DNA of 64,000 nt from an uncultured Pseudomonadales bacterium (GTDB lineage: Bacteria; Pseudomonadota; Gammaproteobacteria; Pseudomonadales; Azotimanducaceae): the NCBI GenBank assembly GCA_937921865.1, contig CAKZWF010000039.1, forward strand, positions 32,194 to 96,193, read 5' to 3'. Positions 9,912 through 20,541 of this stretch are shown piece after piece. The translations under genes and the position numbers were made by a program. The notes under the pieces were generated by a model that did no database searches, was not told the origin of the DNA, and was given only the letters and a program-made list of their open reading frames with translations. Each line of letters starts with the position of its first letter. Position 1 is the stretch's first letter.

Positions 9912-11675
9912 TCATCGCAGCCGGATATGCAGATCCCGAAGCTGATGATCGTCGACAGGGCCAGGTGCCGCAGTGAGCAGACAGGATGCCGACTGAGTCT
10001 TCGGAAACGCAATCACATCGCGAATATTGCTGGTTTCCGCCATCAACATCACCAGTCTGTCCAGACCCAGCGCAATACCCCCGTGTGGAGGGCAGCCAAG
10101 TTTCAACGCATCGAGCAGAAACCCGAATTTGATCTCTGCCTCCTGACCGATGTTCAGCGCTTCAAAGACCGCCTGCTGCATTTCCTGACGATGAATACGC
10201 AGTGATCCACCACCAACCTCATGACCGTTCAGAACAACGTCATAGGCGATGGCTTTTGCACCGAGCGGATCAGCGGTCAGCTCATCAGGAGAGCACTTCG
10301 GCAGTGTGAACGGATGATGTACCGGAGTCAGAGTGCCATCACGGCCGCGCTCAAACATCGGCCAATCAACCACCCAGCACGGCGCCCACTTGCCTGCGCC
10401 CTGCGTCACCGTAAGCTCCAGATCGCGTCCCAGCTCGTTGCGCAGCGCACCCATGGAATCACAGACCACGGCAAACTTATCCGCGCCGAAAAACACGACG
10501 TCCCCATCCTGTGCACCAACTCGATCCAGCACTTCCATCACCGTGGCTTCAGGCAGGAACTTGATGATCGGTGACTGCATGCCTGCAACGCCGGCGCTGA
10601 GATCATTGATCTTTATATAGGCGAGACCTTTCGCGCCATAGCGGCCGACAAACTCGGTGTAGCCATCAATCACCCGCCGCGGCAGCCTCGCACCACCCGG
10701 CGCGCGCATCGCCACTACGCGACCTTCCGGATCCGTCGCCGGCCCCTGAAAGACTTTAAATTCAACAGCTTCCATCAGATCAGCAATGTCGGTCAGCTCA
10801 AGCGGATTGCGCAGATCCGGTTTATCGCTGCCATAACGGGTCATGGCTTCAGTCCAGGTCAGCACCGGGAACTCAAGAAGTTCCACATCGATGACCTGTT
10901 TGAACACACTGCGCAACATGCCCTCAGTCAGATCCATCACCTGCTGGTCGCTGGTGAACGACGCCTCGATGTCTATCTGGGTGAATTCAGGCTGTCGGTC
11001 TGCACGGAGGTCTTCATCACGATAACAGCGGGCAATCTGATAGTACTTATCCATGCCCGAGATCATCAGCAGTTGCTTGAAGACCTGAGGTGACTGCGGC
11101 AACGCGAAAAAATTACCCGGATGGGTACGGCTGGGGACCAGATAGTCTCTGGCGCCTTCCGGTGTCGCCTTGGTCAGAGTGGGTGTTTCAACTTCCCAGT
11201 ACCCGTCAGTTTCCAGATAAGCACGCACCGCACTGGTAATCCGAGCCCTCTTGCGCAGACGCTCCTGCATCTCGGGACGACGAAGATCGATGTAGCGATA
11301 GCGCAACCGCACATCCTCACCGGCGTCAGAATACTCATCGAGCTGAAACGGCGGAGTTGCTGAAGCATTGAGAATTTCCAGCGTCTTGCCAAGTACCTCG
11401 ATTTCCCCGGTAATCATGTCCGCGTTTACTGTCCCTTCAGGGCGCGGCCGCACTTTTCCCGTCATTTTCAGCACAAATTCGTTGCGAACACTGTCGGCGG
11501 CCGCAAAGCTGTCTTCGATGTCCGGGTCGTAGACCACCTGAACAATGCCGGTACGATCGCGCACATCGAGAAAAATCACGCCGCCATGATCGCGGCGACG
11601 ATGCACCCAGCCATAGAGTTCCACCTGCTCATCAACGTGAGCGGCGTTGAGATCGCCACAATAATGACTGCGCAT
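9912..11675 (-). CDS. aspS: Aspartyl-tRNA synthetase, probably non-discriminating
   Basis: AspRS charges tRNA-Asp. The N-terminal OB-fold anticodon domain contains [10 protein letters not shown] (residues 23-32). The class II catalytic core includes the [10 protein letters not shown] and [18 protein letters not shown] motifs, a GAD insertion of bacterial type lies between, and motif 3 is GLDRLVML. It is 587 residues. His30 in the anticodon-binding loop matches the residue found in non-discriminating AspRS such as that of Pseudomonas aeruginosa, whereas E. coli has Leu; such enzymes also charge tRNA-Asn for GatCAB. That inference rests on one residue. A Shine-Dalgarno AAAGGA precedes ATG 11675. 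Confidence 0.97.
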   Translation of the reverse strand: MRSHYCGDLNAAHVDEQVELYGWVHRRRDHGGVIFLDVRDRTGIVQVVYDPDIEDSFAAADSVRNEFVLKMTGKVRPRPEGTVNADMITGEIEVLGKTLEILNASATPPFQLDEYSDAGEDVRLRYRYIDLRRPEMQERLRKRARITSAVRAYLETDGYWEVETPTLTKATPEGARDYLVPSRTHPGNFFALPQSPQVFKQLLMISGMDKYYQIARCYRDEDLRADRQPEFTQIDIEASFTSDQQVMDLTEGMLRSVFKQVIDVELLEFPVLTWTEAMTRYGSDKPDLRNPLELTDIADLMEAVEFKVFQGPATDPEGRVVAMRAPGGARLPRRVIDGYTEFVGRYGAKGLAYIKINDLSAGVAGMQSPIIKFLPEATVMEVLDRVGAQDGDVVFFGADKFAVVCDSMGALRNELGRDLELTVTQGAGKWAPCWVVDWPMFERGRDGTLTPVHHPFTLPKCSPDELTADPLGAKAIAYDVVLNGHEVGGGSLRIHRQEMQQAVFEALNIGQEAEIKFGFLLDALKLGCPPHGGIALGLDRLVMLMAETSNIRDVIAFPKTQSASCLLTAAPGPVDDHQLRDLHIRLR

Positions 11676-11726
11676 CAGTCTCGGTTTCCTTTCATTTAGA
11701 CCCGCTTCATGAAGATCCTACACAAG

Positions 11727-11767
11727 GTCGCTACGGTGCAGCTGGTTACAAGCTGCACCGTAGCGAC
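11727..11767. repeat. Perfect 17-bp inverted repeat between fmdB and aspS
   Basis: Arms 11727-11743 and 11751-11767 are perfectly complementary with a 7-base loop. The structure lies in the aspS leader, about 50 bases upstream of its start codon and 46 bases past the fmdB stop. No T run follows on either strand, so it is not a standard intrinsic terminator; it may be an RNA-processing or leader hairpin, or a protein-binding site. A weaker 8-bp hairpin (11798-11818) overlaps the fmdB stop. Confidence 0.6.
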
Positions 11768-11813
11768 AACCAATCAGAATCAATTCAGAGGCTTGAACCT
11801 GAACCCGACTGGT

Positions 11814-12164
11814 TCAGGACGATTCAGCTTTCGATGATTTAGAACCACCGCTGTTGCTGTCGCTCTTCGAACTACCGCTCGAATCGCTCTTGGTTTCACT
11901 CTTCGAACTACTCGACGAGTCAGAACTCGTTGACGAACCGCTTGATCCACCAGCGTCATCAGCGGAGATATTCCGCTTTTTACCGGATTTGAAGTCAGTC
12001 TCGTACCAGCCACCCCCTTTCAGACGAAAGCCCGCCGCCGAAATTTTCTTCTTCAGAGTATCTTCTTCACATACCGGACAGGTGACCAACGCGGCTTCAC
12101 TGAGCTTCTGAATTGCTTCCAGCTCATGCCCGCATTTTTCACATCGGTACTCGTAAATTGGCAT
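11814..12164 (-). CDS. FmdB-type zinc-ribbon protein with Ser-rich tail
   Basis: The N-terminal half is the FmdB/CxxC regulatory-protein zinc ribbon: MPIYEYRCEKCGHE supplies the first Cys pair and TCPVCEE the second, followed by the usual FRLKGGGWYETDF motif. The second half (about residues 70-116) is an almost pure Ser/Lys/Gly/Glu/Asp tail, low-complexity and probably disordered. The biochemical role of the family is not settled; putative transcriptional regulation is the usual label. It lies upstream of aspS on the same strand, a common pairing in Pseudomonas relatives. Confidence 0.88.
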   Translation of the reverse strand: MPIYEYRCEKCGHELEAIQKLSEAALVTCPVCEEDTLKKKISAAGFRLKGGGWYETDFKSGKKRNISADDAGGSSGSSTSSDSSSSSKSETKSDSSGSSKSDSNSGGSKSSKAESS

Positions 12165-12415
12165 CGTTTACTTCCCACTTTCGCAAGGCCGGCGCATGAT
12201 CTTAAAAAAACCAGCAAAAATACAGTGATTTCGTGCCATTTTGTTGCGAGTGAAAAACGAATGCAGTATAAAGCGCGACCATTGACCGCCTGCGTTGATC
12301 CCAACCTCGTTAGGGCGCTGATACAGGCTTCAATCGCAACCGGGTAAAACCCAGCCTCACCAATACTGGTAAGGATTCGCCTGGTTTATACATCATCGAG
12401 CTAAGGGACAATCGA

Positions 12416-12850
12416 ATGGCAACTAGAAAGAAAGCACCCGCAAAGAAAAAAGCACCGGCTAAGCGTAAAGCACCAGCCAAGAAAGCAGCTGCGAAAAAAG
12501 CTCCTGCTAAGAAAAAAGCAGCACCAGCTAAAAAAGCACCAGCAATCAAAGCCAAGCTGACCAAATCCAGCATTCTCAATGAATTGGCTGAAAAGTCAGA
12601 ACTCAGCCGCAAGCAGGTTGCCGTAGTTCTCGACGAGCTGGAAACACTCATCGAGCGTCACATCCGCAGAAATGCGGTTGGCGAATTCACTCTGCCTGGT
12701 CTGATGAAGATCCGCTCTGTGAAGCGCCCAGCTACCAAAAAGCGCATGGGTCGCAATCCGGCCACTGGCGAAGAAATCGTCATTGGACCAAAGCCGGCGA
12801 GCATCCGCGTCCGGGTTACCGCGCTGAAGCGTCTTAAGGACATGGTCTAA
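12416..12850 (+). CDS. HU-family DNA-binding protein with histone H1-like N-terminal tail
   Basis: The 144-residue product has two parts. Residues 1-45 are almost only Lys, Ala and Pro in repeated KKAPAK-like units, resembling the tails of histone H1 and AlgP-type proteins. Residues 47-144 form an HU/IHF-type domain: a helical N-terminus (SILNELAEKSELSRKQV) and the DNA-binding arm RNPATGEEIVI. The likely role is nucleoid compaction or regulation. The tail codons are near-identical repeats, so the DNA is also internally repetitive. ATG 12416 follows AAGGGAC at good spacing. The gene stands alone and ends in a strong terminator. Confidence 0.9.
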   Translation: MATRKKAPAKKKAPAKRKAPAKKAAAKKAPAKKKAAPAKKAPAIKAKLTKSSILNELAEKSELSRKQVAVVLDELETLIERHIRRNAVGEFTLPGLMKIRSVKRPATKKRMGRNPATGEEIVIGPKPASIRVRVTALKRLKDMV

Positions 12851-12882
12851 CGACCACTTCGTCTTCAAAGACGTTCTAGAAA

Positions 12883-12906
12883 AGGGCCGGGAACGGCCCT
12901 TTTTTT
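12883..12906 (+). terminator. Rho-independent terminator of the HU-like gene
   Basis: A 7-bp perfect GC-rich stem (agggccg / cggccct) with a GGAA tetraloop is followed directly by seven T. It lies 33 bases past the stop of the HU-like gene and insulates it from proS. Confidence 0.92.
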
Positions 12907-13009
12907 GTGAGACACTTAATTATTTGTAAATCTCTGAAAATCGCCGACTTTCCAGTCTGTTAACTATCCTAGCCATTAAAAACTTTTCGGTCAGCTAAAG
13001 AGAATCGCA

Positions 13010-14707
13010 ATGCGCCAGAGCAGTATGTTGCTCCCAACTCTGAAAGAAAATCCTGCTGACGCAGACGTCGCCAGTCATCGATTGATGCTCCGCGCCGGTC
13101 TGATCCGTCAGGTTGCCGCCGGCATCTATACCTGGCTGCCGCTCGGCTTAAGGGTCATTCGCAATATCGAGAAAATTATTCGCGAAGAGCTGGACCGTGC
13201 AGGCGCGCAGGAAGTCCTGATGCCAGTGGTGCAGCCAGCCGAACTGTGGGAAGAGACCGGACGCTGGCAGAAGATGGGGCCGGAAATGCTGCGCATGCAG
13301 GATCGCCATCACCGTGATTTCTGCCTTGGTCCGACCCATGAAGAAATCATCACTGATCTGTTTCGGCGGGAAATACACAGCTATAAGCAGCTGCCCGGCA
13401 ACTACTATCAGATCCAGACCAAATTCAGGGATGAAATCCGACCCCGCTTTGGTGTGATGCGGGCGCGTGAATTCACAATGAAAGACGGTTACTCGTTTGA
13501 TCTCGATCAGGATGGATTCGATCAGACCTATCGCGCCATGCACGATTGCTACACCCGCATTCTGACTCGAATGGAGCTGGATTTTCGCGCTGTTGAGGCT
13601 GACAGCGGCAACATCGGCGGCGCGAATTCACACGAGTTTCATGTCCTGGCAGACGCCGGTGAAGACACCATCGTCCACAGCAGCGACAGCGACTACGCGG
13701 CAAACCTGGAGAAAGCGGTCGCAGCCCCACCTCCACCCAGAGCTGGGGCCGGTGAGGCCATGTCCACGGTTGCAACACCCGATTGCAGGACGATTGCCGA
13801 TGTAGCAAAGCTCTTATCGCTGCCAGTTGAGCGCTGCCTGAAAACGCTCATCGTGCGCGGCGAAGAATCCCTCGTGGCCATCATCTTGCGTGGCGATCAC
13901 GAGCTCAATGACATCAAAGCGGCAAAATTACCAGGTGTGATCGCACCGCTGGAGTTTGCCGACGAAACCGAAATCGAGGCGGCCATTGGCGCGAGCCCGG
14001 GTTCACTGGGGCCTGTCGAGCTGCAGCTGCCCGTTTTTGCAGATCCCTACGCCTTCGCTGCTGCCGACTTCTGCTGTGGTGCTAACAACGACGGATACCA
14101 CTACCAGAACGTCAACTGGGATCGGGATCTGAACATTCCCGCCGAAAACGTGATCGACGTGCGCAACGTTCAACCCGGCGAAAAGTCGGCAGACGGCCAG
14201 GGTGAGCTCAAATTCTTAAAAGGCATCGAGGTTGGCCATATCTTTCAGCTCGGCACCGTCTACAGCGAGCCGATGCAGGCCACGGTGCTGGATCGCAATG
14301 GCCGCAGTCTGATTCCGATCATGGGCTGTTACGGTATGGGGGTGACCCGGCTGGTTGCAGCGATCATCGAACAGAAACATGACGAAGTCGGCATTATCTG
14401 GCCTGCGCCCGTTGCACCCTTTCAGGTGCATATTCTGGCGTTGAACTACGCTAAATCCGACGATGTTCGCTGTGCAGCGGATGAGCTATACAATCGCTGT
14501 CAGCGCGCGGGTCTCGAGGTACTTCTGGACGAACGTGGTGAACGTCCGGGGGTTAAATTCGCAGACGCAGATCTCATCGGCATCCCGCACCGGGTCACGA
14601 TAGGTGACCGTGCGCTCAAGGAAGGCAATGTGGAATACCGTTACAGAACTGATGCGGAAGCGACCAGCCTGCCGCTGGGCGACGTATTCGAACGTCTCTC
14701 CGCCTAG
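13010..14707 (+). CDS. proS: Prolyl-tRNA synthetase
   Basis: ProRS charges tRNA-Pro. Class II motifs are visible in the first 200 residues (GIYTWLPLGLRVIRNIE, GPTHEE, FRDEIRPRFGVMRAREFTMKD). A YbaK-like editing insertion, which removes misacylated Ala-tRNA-Pro, occupies about 225-385, and the HGTP anticodon-binding domain forms the C-terminus. It is 565 residues, the normal bacterial type. The start is ATG 13010, preceded by AAGAGAA. It is transcribed toward a lytic transglycosylase gene, a neighbour also found in pseudomonads. Confidence 0.97.
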   Translation: MRQSSMLLPTLKENPADADVASHRLMLRAGLIRQVAAGIYTWLPLGLRVIRNIEKIIREELDRAGAQEVLMPVVQPAELWEETGRWQKMGPEMLRMQDRHHRDFCLGPTHEEIITDLFRREIHSYKQLPGNYYQIQTKFRDEIRPRFGVMRAREFTMKDGYSFDLDQDGFDQTYRAMHDCYTRILTRMELDFRAVEADSGNIGGANSHEFHVLADAGEDTIVHSSDSDYAANLEKAVAAPPPPRAGAGEAMSTVATPDCRTIADVAKLLSLPVERCLKTLIVRGEESLVAIILRGDHELNDIKAAKLPGVIAPLEFADETEIEAAIGASPGSLGPVELQLPVFADPYAFAAADFCCGANNDGYHYQNVNWDRDLNIPAENVIDVRNVQPGEKSADGQGELKFLKGIEVGHIFQLGTVYSEPMQATVLDRNGRSLIPIMGCYGMGVTRLVAAIIEQKHDEVGIIWPAPVAPFQVHILALNYAKSDDVRCAADELYNRCQRAGLEVLLDERGERPGVKFADADLIGIPHRVTIGDRALKEGNVEYRYRTDAEATSLPLGDVFERLSA

Positions 14708-14756
14708 GACCGGGGCCGCGTCTGCATCAGGCTTACCGCGAGCGGTTCAACGCCGC

Positions 14757-15491
14757 TTGCGGCGCAGTCATTCCCGGCTGACACGGTTGGCGCTGTCAAT
14801 ACTGCTGACCGCGCTGTCGCTGACAAGCCCGTGGCTATCTGCCAATGATCTGGCTGGCAGCGATCTGATGCCAACACCCAGGGCAGCCACACTCACCGTA
14901 ACCAGCAGCACTGGTCGTCCGTCTACAATTGACGCTGAACTGGTGTCCCGGCTCGCGGAAACCATGGCAGCGGAACAGGATCAGGGCGATCGCTTTCACG
15001 CCCAGGTGTGGCTGGCCGCCTCCGAACAACGCCTCAGCCGCTATCTGAAAACCCGTGACGAACGCCTGGCTCTGCTGAAAACCGTGTATGCCGAGGCACA
15101 CCGTCAGCAGCTGGACCCTGATCTCGTGCTCGCGGTGATGCAGATTGAAAGCGCGTTCGATCGTTACGCGATTTCCCGGGTCGGCGCTCAGGGTCTGATG
15201 CAGGTGATGCCGTTCTGGCGGCTGGAAATCGGCCGTCCCCAGGACAATCTGACCGACATGAAAACCAATGTCCGCTACGGCACCACCATTCTGGCTCACT
15301 ACCTGGACATCGCCAACGACGATCTGGTGGACGCGCTCGGACGTTACAACGGCAGTCGCGGCAAACTGGTATATCCGGAGAAGGTGATGACGGCATGGCG
15401 GCAACGTTGGCGAAATAAGACCGCTTCAGAATTGCCTGCGCTGATCGACACCTGCGCCCGCTACCGCCTGCGAGCGTGCCGCTACAACTGA
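14757..15491 (+). CDS. Lytic transglycosylase (SLT domain), periplasmic
   Basis: This enzyme cleaves the peptidoglycan glycan strand. The SLT catalytic region starts around AVMQIESAFDRYAIS, whose Glu is the catalytic acid, followed by GAQGLMQVMP and later ALGRYNGSRG. The start is uncertain. TTG 14757 gives a good signal peptide (basic n-region, LALSILLTALSL core, cleavage near LSA-ND). The frame is open further back into proS, with GTG 14604 and ATG 14628 as alternatives, but these would prefix unrelated proS antisense-free reading of another frame. No strong Shine-Dalgarno supports any candidate. Confidence 0.85.
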   Translation: MRRSHSRLTRLALSILLTALSLTSPWLSANDLAGSDLMPTPRAATLTVTSSTGRPSTIDAELVSRLAETMAAEQDQGDRFHAQVWLAASEQRLSRYLKTRDERLALLKTVYAEAHRQQLDPDLVLAVMQIESAFDRYAISRVGAQGLMQVMPFWRLEIGRPQDNLTDMKTNVRYGTTILAHYLDIANDDLVDALGRYNGSRGKLVYPEKVMTAWRQRWRNKTASELPALIDTCARYRLRACRYN

Positions 15492-15496
15492 ATTCG

Positions 15497-15970
15497 CTAA
15501 AGTTGGGACTCGGCATCTGCCACGGCAGACGCCGCCGCCACTGCGGCGCGCAGGCTGTCCAAAGTCTGCGGTCCTACTAGAACATCAGCCAGCGCTCCGG
15601 CAGGATCAATCAGCAGTGTGGTTGGCAACACCGGCGGCGTTTCCTGCTGCCAGCGCAGTCTGGGGTCATTCACCAGCACCGGGAACTCTATGCCCATGGT
15701 ATCGATGAGACTGGTGAGTTTTTCACCGGTCAGACCATCATAGTTAACGCCAAGGATGACAGTACCGCTGGTCGCCCGTTCATGATGCAGTTCGTTCAAT
15801 TCGGGGATCTCTTTGCGACAGGGTGCGCACCACTCCGCCCAGTAGTTGATCAACACCCAGCGGCCTTCCCATTGATCAAAGCGCGCACCGCGTCCATCGG
15901 CAAACTCAATGTCGTTCTCCTGACAGCCCAGCAACATCGCCACCACCAGCAGCATGCTGAAAATTCTCAA
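15497..15970 (-). CDS. TlpA-like thioredoxin-fold lipoprotein
   Basis: A 157-residue membrane-anchored thiol-disulfide protein. The N-terminus is a lipoprotein signal with MLLGC, placing the lipidated Cys at residue 16. The redox site WCAPC is at residues 47-51 within NYWAEWCAPCRKEIPELNEL, and the cis-Pro region is TPPVLPTTLLID. The family reduces or delivers thiols in the periplasm, for example in cytochrome c maturation or peroxide defence; the partner here is unknown. Its start overlaps the upstream yihY-type gene by four bases; it is convergent with the transglycosylase gene (6-base gap). Confidence 0.88.
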   Translation of the reverse strand: MRIFSMLLVVAMLLGCQENDIEFADGRGARFDQWEGRWVLINYWAEWCAPCRKEIPELNELHHERATSGTVILGVNYDGLTGEKLTSLIDTMGIEFPVLVNDPRLRWQQETPPVLPTTLLIDPAGALADVLVGPQTLDSLRAAVAAASAVADAESQL

Positions 15971-17193
15971 TTTGTGCCTCCAAAAACACTATCTAAGGAT
16001 ACCGCCATCTGATTCGAGCCGAACTGCAGCAGCGACTTCAACGGCTCGACAATATTGTCCATGCCGTCCACCGATTCCAGCCGAGTTGCGTCGAGCCCCT
16101 CCGGAACCACCTGATACAGATCCCACAGCGTCAAGGTTTTGAGACTGCGGCTGAGTAACCAGTTGTCCTGTTCGTCCTTCGCGAGCAGTTTGAGTTCCCT
16201 GAGTGCGGAAAAAATTCGTTCGTTCTCTGCAGCGGTCAGTGGCACCGACTCGGCGATTTCTTCGTCACTGACGGCCCGGCCTTCCAGATGGCCAGCAACA
16301 ATCTGCTGAAGAACGCGCGAACACTTGACCAGCAGAGGCTCGGTGTCTTCGGCCACCCGCTCCCGCTGCAGCGACATGGTGCGCACGATGATGGCGCCGG
16401 TCAGCACCAGCACCCAGACCATGTACATCCAGAACAGAAAAAACGGTATGGCTGCGAAGGTCCCATAAATCGACGCCAGACCGGTATTGCTGACCCCATA
16501 ATTAAATACAGTTTTAGCCAGCTCAAAAAATGCCACCGTCAGCAGGCCTCCCGCTGTGGCATGCAGAAAGCGCACCCGACAGTTGGGCATCGCCCAGTAA
16601 AGAATCGTGAAACCCACCCAGGTCAGCAGCAGCGGCAGGTAGCTCAGCAGCAGCGTTCTGACGCCAAATACATCCAGATCTTCAATCAGCTGCAGCGATG
16701 CAAAGTAGGCGCTCAGCAGAATGCCAAGCACAATCATCGGCGGACCCAATGACAGCACCCCCCAGTAGACGAGCACCCGCTGCAGGCCTTTACGCGGCAC
16801 CGGTACCTGCCAGATGGCATTGAACGTCTTCTCAATGGTCACCAGCAACAGAAACGCAGTGACGAAAAGGAATATGAAGCCTGCGGCCGTCAGCCCCCGG
16901 GCACGATTCGAGAACTCAAGCAGCTTCTCTTTGACCACCGCGCTGCTCTCGGGCACAAAGTTGCTGAAGATGAAGGCTTCGATACGCTCTTCGAGTCCTT
17001 CATACGCGGGCAGAATAGAAAACGCGGTATAGGCGACGGTCATCATCGGTACCACCGCAAACAGCGTGGTATAGGTCAACGCCGCGGCACTGGAGAGACA
17101 GTCGTGTTTGAGAAATTGCGCAATCAGTTGATCCCAGTACCAGCCTGCGGCAGAGATAAACGCGCGGAACTGAGTAACTGCCTTTTTTATCAC
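15967..17193 (-). CDS. YihY/BrkB-family inner-membrane protein
   Basis: A polytopic membrane protein with about six transmembrane segments (first around LTYTTLFAVVPMMTVAYTAF) and a ~130-residue cytoplasmic C-terminal domain that resembles a winged helix. The family motif LTYTTLFAVVP and FIFLFVTAFLLLVTIEKTFN mark it as YihY/BrkB, sometimes wrongly called ribonuclease BN; its function is unknown. I chose GTG 17193 because an AGGG lies just upstream; the frame stays open to TTG 17247. It is divergent from arsC. Confidence 0.88.
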   Translation of the reverse strand: MIKKAVTQFRAFISAAGWYWDQLIAQFLKHDCLSSAAALTYTTLFAVVPMMTVAYTAFSILPAYEGLEERIEAFIFSNFVPESSAVVKEKLLEFSNRARGLTAAGFIFLFVTAFLLLVTIEKTFNAIWQVPVPRKGLQRVLVYWGVLSLGPPMIVLGILLSAYFASLQLIEDLDVFGVRTLLLSYLPLLLTWVGFTILYWAMPNCRVRFLHATAGGLLTVAFFELAKTVFNYGVSNTGLASIYGTFAAIPFFLFWMYMVWVLVLTGAIIVRTMSLQRERVAEDTEPLLVKCSRVLQQIVAGHLEGRAVSDEEIAESVPLTAAENERIFSALRELKLLAKDEQDNWLLSRSLKTLTLWDLYQVVPEGLDATRLESVDGMDNIVEPLKSLLQFGSNQMAVSLDSVFGGTN

Positions 17194-17309
17194 GGAATCC
17201 CTAGAATGCTTCAGCTGAACAATGGCGCGCGCCAGTGGCACCAACAAAACAAGCGCTATTAAAACATGTGCCGTTACTAAACCACGTTACGCAACCAGCG
17301 AGGATAAGA

Positions 17310-18659
<1,350 letters not shown>

Positions 18660-18663
18660 CCGG

Positions 18664-20541
18664 TTACTGCTTCGCGAGCGCTTCGCGCACCTCATCGAGC
18701 ACCACTGGATCATCAATTGTCGACGGCACGGTATAGGGTTCACCGTCTACCATCTTGCGCAGCACCTGCCTGAGAATCTTTCCGGAGCGGGTTTTCGGTA
18801 GCCGGCTGACAACAATCGCCTGTTTGAAATTGGCAAAAGCACCGACACTGTTGCGCACCATCTGCACAAGCTCCGCATACAGCGTATCCGCAGTAATATT
18901 GCTGCCGTCCTTCAACACCAGCAGGCCCAGCGGTACCTGACCTCTGTCTTCGTCGTGGATGCCGATCACAGCACACTCGGCAATCGCTGGATGGTCGGCG
19001 ACCACCTCTTCGAGTTCGCCGGTGGATAGCCGGTGGCCGGCAACGTTAATCACATCGTCAATGCGCCCCATGATGTAGACGTAACCGTCTTCGTCACGAT
19101 AACCGCCATCGCCGGTCAGATAGAACCCAGGGTACTCACTCCAGTACGAACTGATGTATCGATCATGGTCTCCCCATACCGTGGGGAGGCTGCCGGGCGG
19201 CAGCGGCTCTTTCAACACCACAGCCCCCTCCTGATTGGCGCCGAGTTCTGCGCCCTGTTCATCTAAAATCCGCAGGTCGTAGCCGGGTACCGGCAGGGTT
19301 GGCGAGCCGGGCCGGGTCTCCATCAGTTCCACACCGGCCATGTTGGCGCAGATTGACCAGCCGGTTTCTGTCTGCCACCAGTGATCGATGACCGGAATCT
19401 GCAGATGTGCTTCCAGCCAGTGATAGGTTGGCGAGTCGAGGCGTTCGCCGGCGACAAACTGATACTTTAAAGAAGAAATGTCGTAACCGGCTTTAAGCGC
19501 ACAGTCCGGGTCTTCTTTCTTGATCGCCCGGAATGCGGTCGGGGCAACAAAAAACGATTTCACGCGATGTTCGGCAATCACCCGCCAGTAGGCGCCCGCA
19601 TCAGGGGTACGAACCGGTTTGCCTTCAAACAGAATGCTCGTGCAGCCTTTGATCAGAGGCCCATAGACGATGTAGGAGTGGCCAACCACCCAACCCACGT
19701 CAGATGCTGCCCAGAACACGTCACCCACGTCCACACCATAGATCGCACCCATGCTGTAGTTGAGCGCGACCGCATGGCCGCCGTGGTCACGAACGACACC
19801 TTTGGGTTTACCCGTGGTCCCGGACGTGTAGAGGATGTACAGCGGATCCCAGGCGTCCAACTCCACCCAGCCGGCAGGCTCAGCTGACGCCTCCCAGTCA
19901 TGCCAGTCGAGGTCTCGGGGCGCGTGCATATCAGCACGACACTCGGGACGCTGCAGCAGCACCACATTCGAGACCTTGTGCCGAGCCAGGCTGATCGCTT
20001 CATCCACAAGCGGTTTGTAGGCGATCACGTTACTGCCTTCGATCCCGCAGGAGGCACACAGGATGACTGACGGCGTCGCGTCATCAATCCGGGTCGCTAA
20101 CTCCGGTGCGGCGAAGCCACCGAAGACCACGGAGTGCACAGCGCCAATGCGGGCACAGGCAAGCATGGCCACCGCTGCTTCGGGGATCATCGGCATGTAA
20201 ACGACCACCCGATCCCCTTTGCTGACCCCGAGGGCCTTCAGGCCGCCGGCAACCCGGGCAACCTGATCGGTCAGTTCGGCATAGGTAAACTTGCGCACCT
20301 GGCCGGTAACCGGCGAATCGTAGATCAGCGCAACATTGTCACCACGACCCGCTTCAACATGACGATCAAGCGCCAGCCAGGCGGTGTTGGTCTTGCCACC
20401 TTCAAACCAGCGCCAGGCTTTGTTGTCATCCTGGCTTAAGATCTTCGGCGGAAACGTACACCACGGCAGTTCACGGGCTTTTTCGGCCCAGAAGGCTTCC
20501 GGGTCGGTCAGCGACAGCTGGTATTCGCTCAGATAGCTCAT
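18664..20541 (-). CDS. prpE: Propionyl-CoA synthetase PrpE
   Basis: An acyl-adenylate-forming enzyme converting propionate, ATP and CoA to propionyl-CoA. It has the N-terminal ACAS domain ([13 protein letters not shown]), the phosphate loop [12 protein letters not shown] at about residue 238, and the C-terminal catalytic Lys in KTRSGKILR. Length (625) and the sequence [29 protein letters not shown] fit PrpE/ACSS3 better than acetyl-CoA synthetase, which is about 650 residues. No methylcitrate-cycle genes (prpB, prpC) are adjacent; instead it overlaps a CaiB-type gene by four bases, so the two are probably co-expressed. Confidence 0.92.
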   Translation of the reverse strand: MSYLSEYQLSLTDPEAFWAEKARELPWCTFPPKILSQDDNKAWRWFEGGKTNTAWLALDRHVEAGRGDNVALIYDSPVTGQVRKFTYAELTDQVARVAGGLKALGVSKGDRVVVYMPMIPEAAVAMLACARIGAVHSVVFGGFAAPELATRIDDATPSVILCASCGIEGSNVIAYKPLVDEAISLARHKVSNVVLLQRPECRADMHAPRDLDWHDWEASAEPAGWVELDAWDPLYILYTSGTTGKPKGVVRDHGGHAVALNYSMGAIYGVDVGDVFWAASDVGWVVGHSYIVYGPLIKGCTSILFEGKPVRTPDAGAYWRVIAEHRVKSFFVAPTAFRAIKKEDPDCALKAGYDISSLKYQFVAGERLDSPTYHWLEAHLQIPVIDHWWQTETGWSICANMAGVELMETRPGSPTLPVPGYDLRILDEQGAELGANQEGAVVLKEPLPPGSLPTVWGDHDRYISSYWSEYPGFYLTGDGGYRDEDGYVYIMGRIDDVINVAGHRLSTGELEEVVADHPAIAECAVIGIHDEDRGQVPLGLLVLKDGSNITADTLYAELVQMVRNSVGAFANFKQAIVVSRLPKTRSGKILRQVLRKMVDGEPYTVPSTIDDPVVLDEVREALAKQ

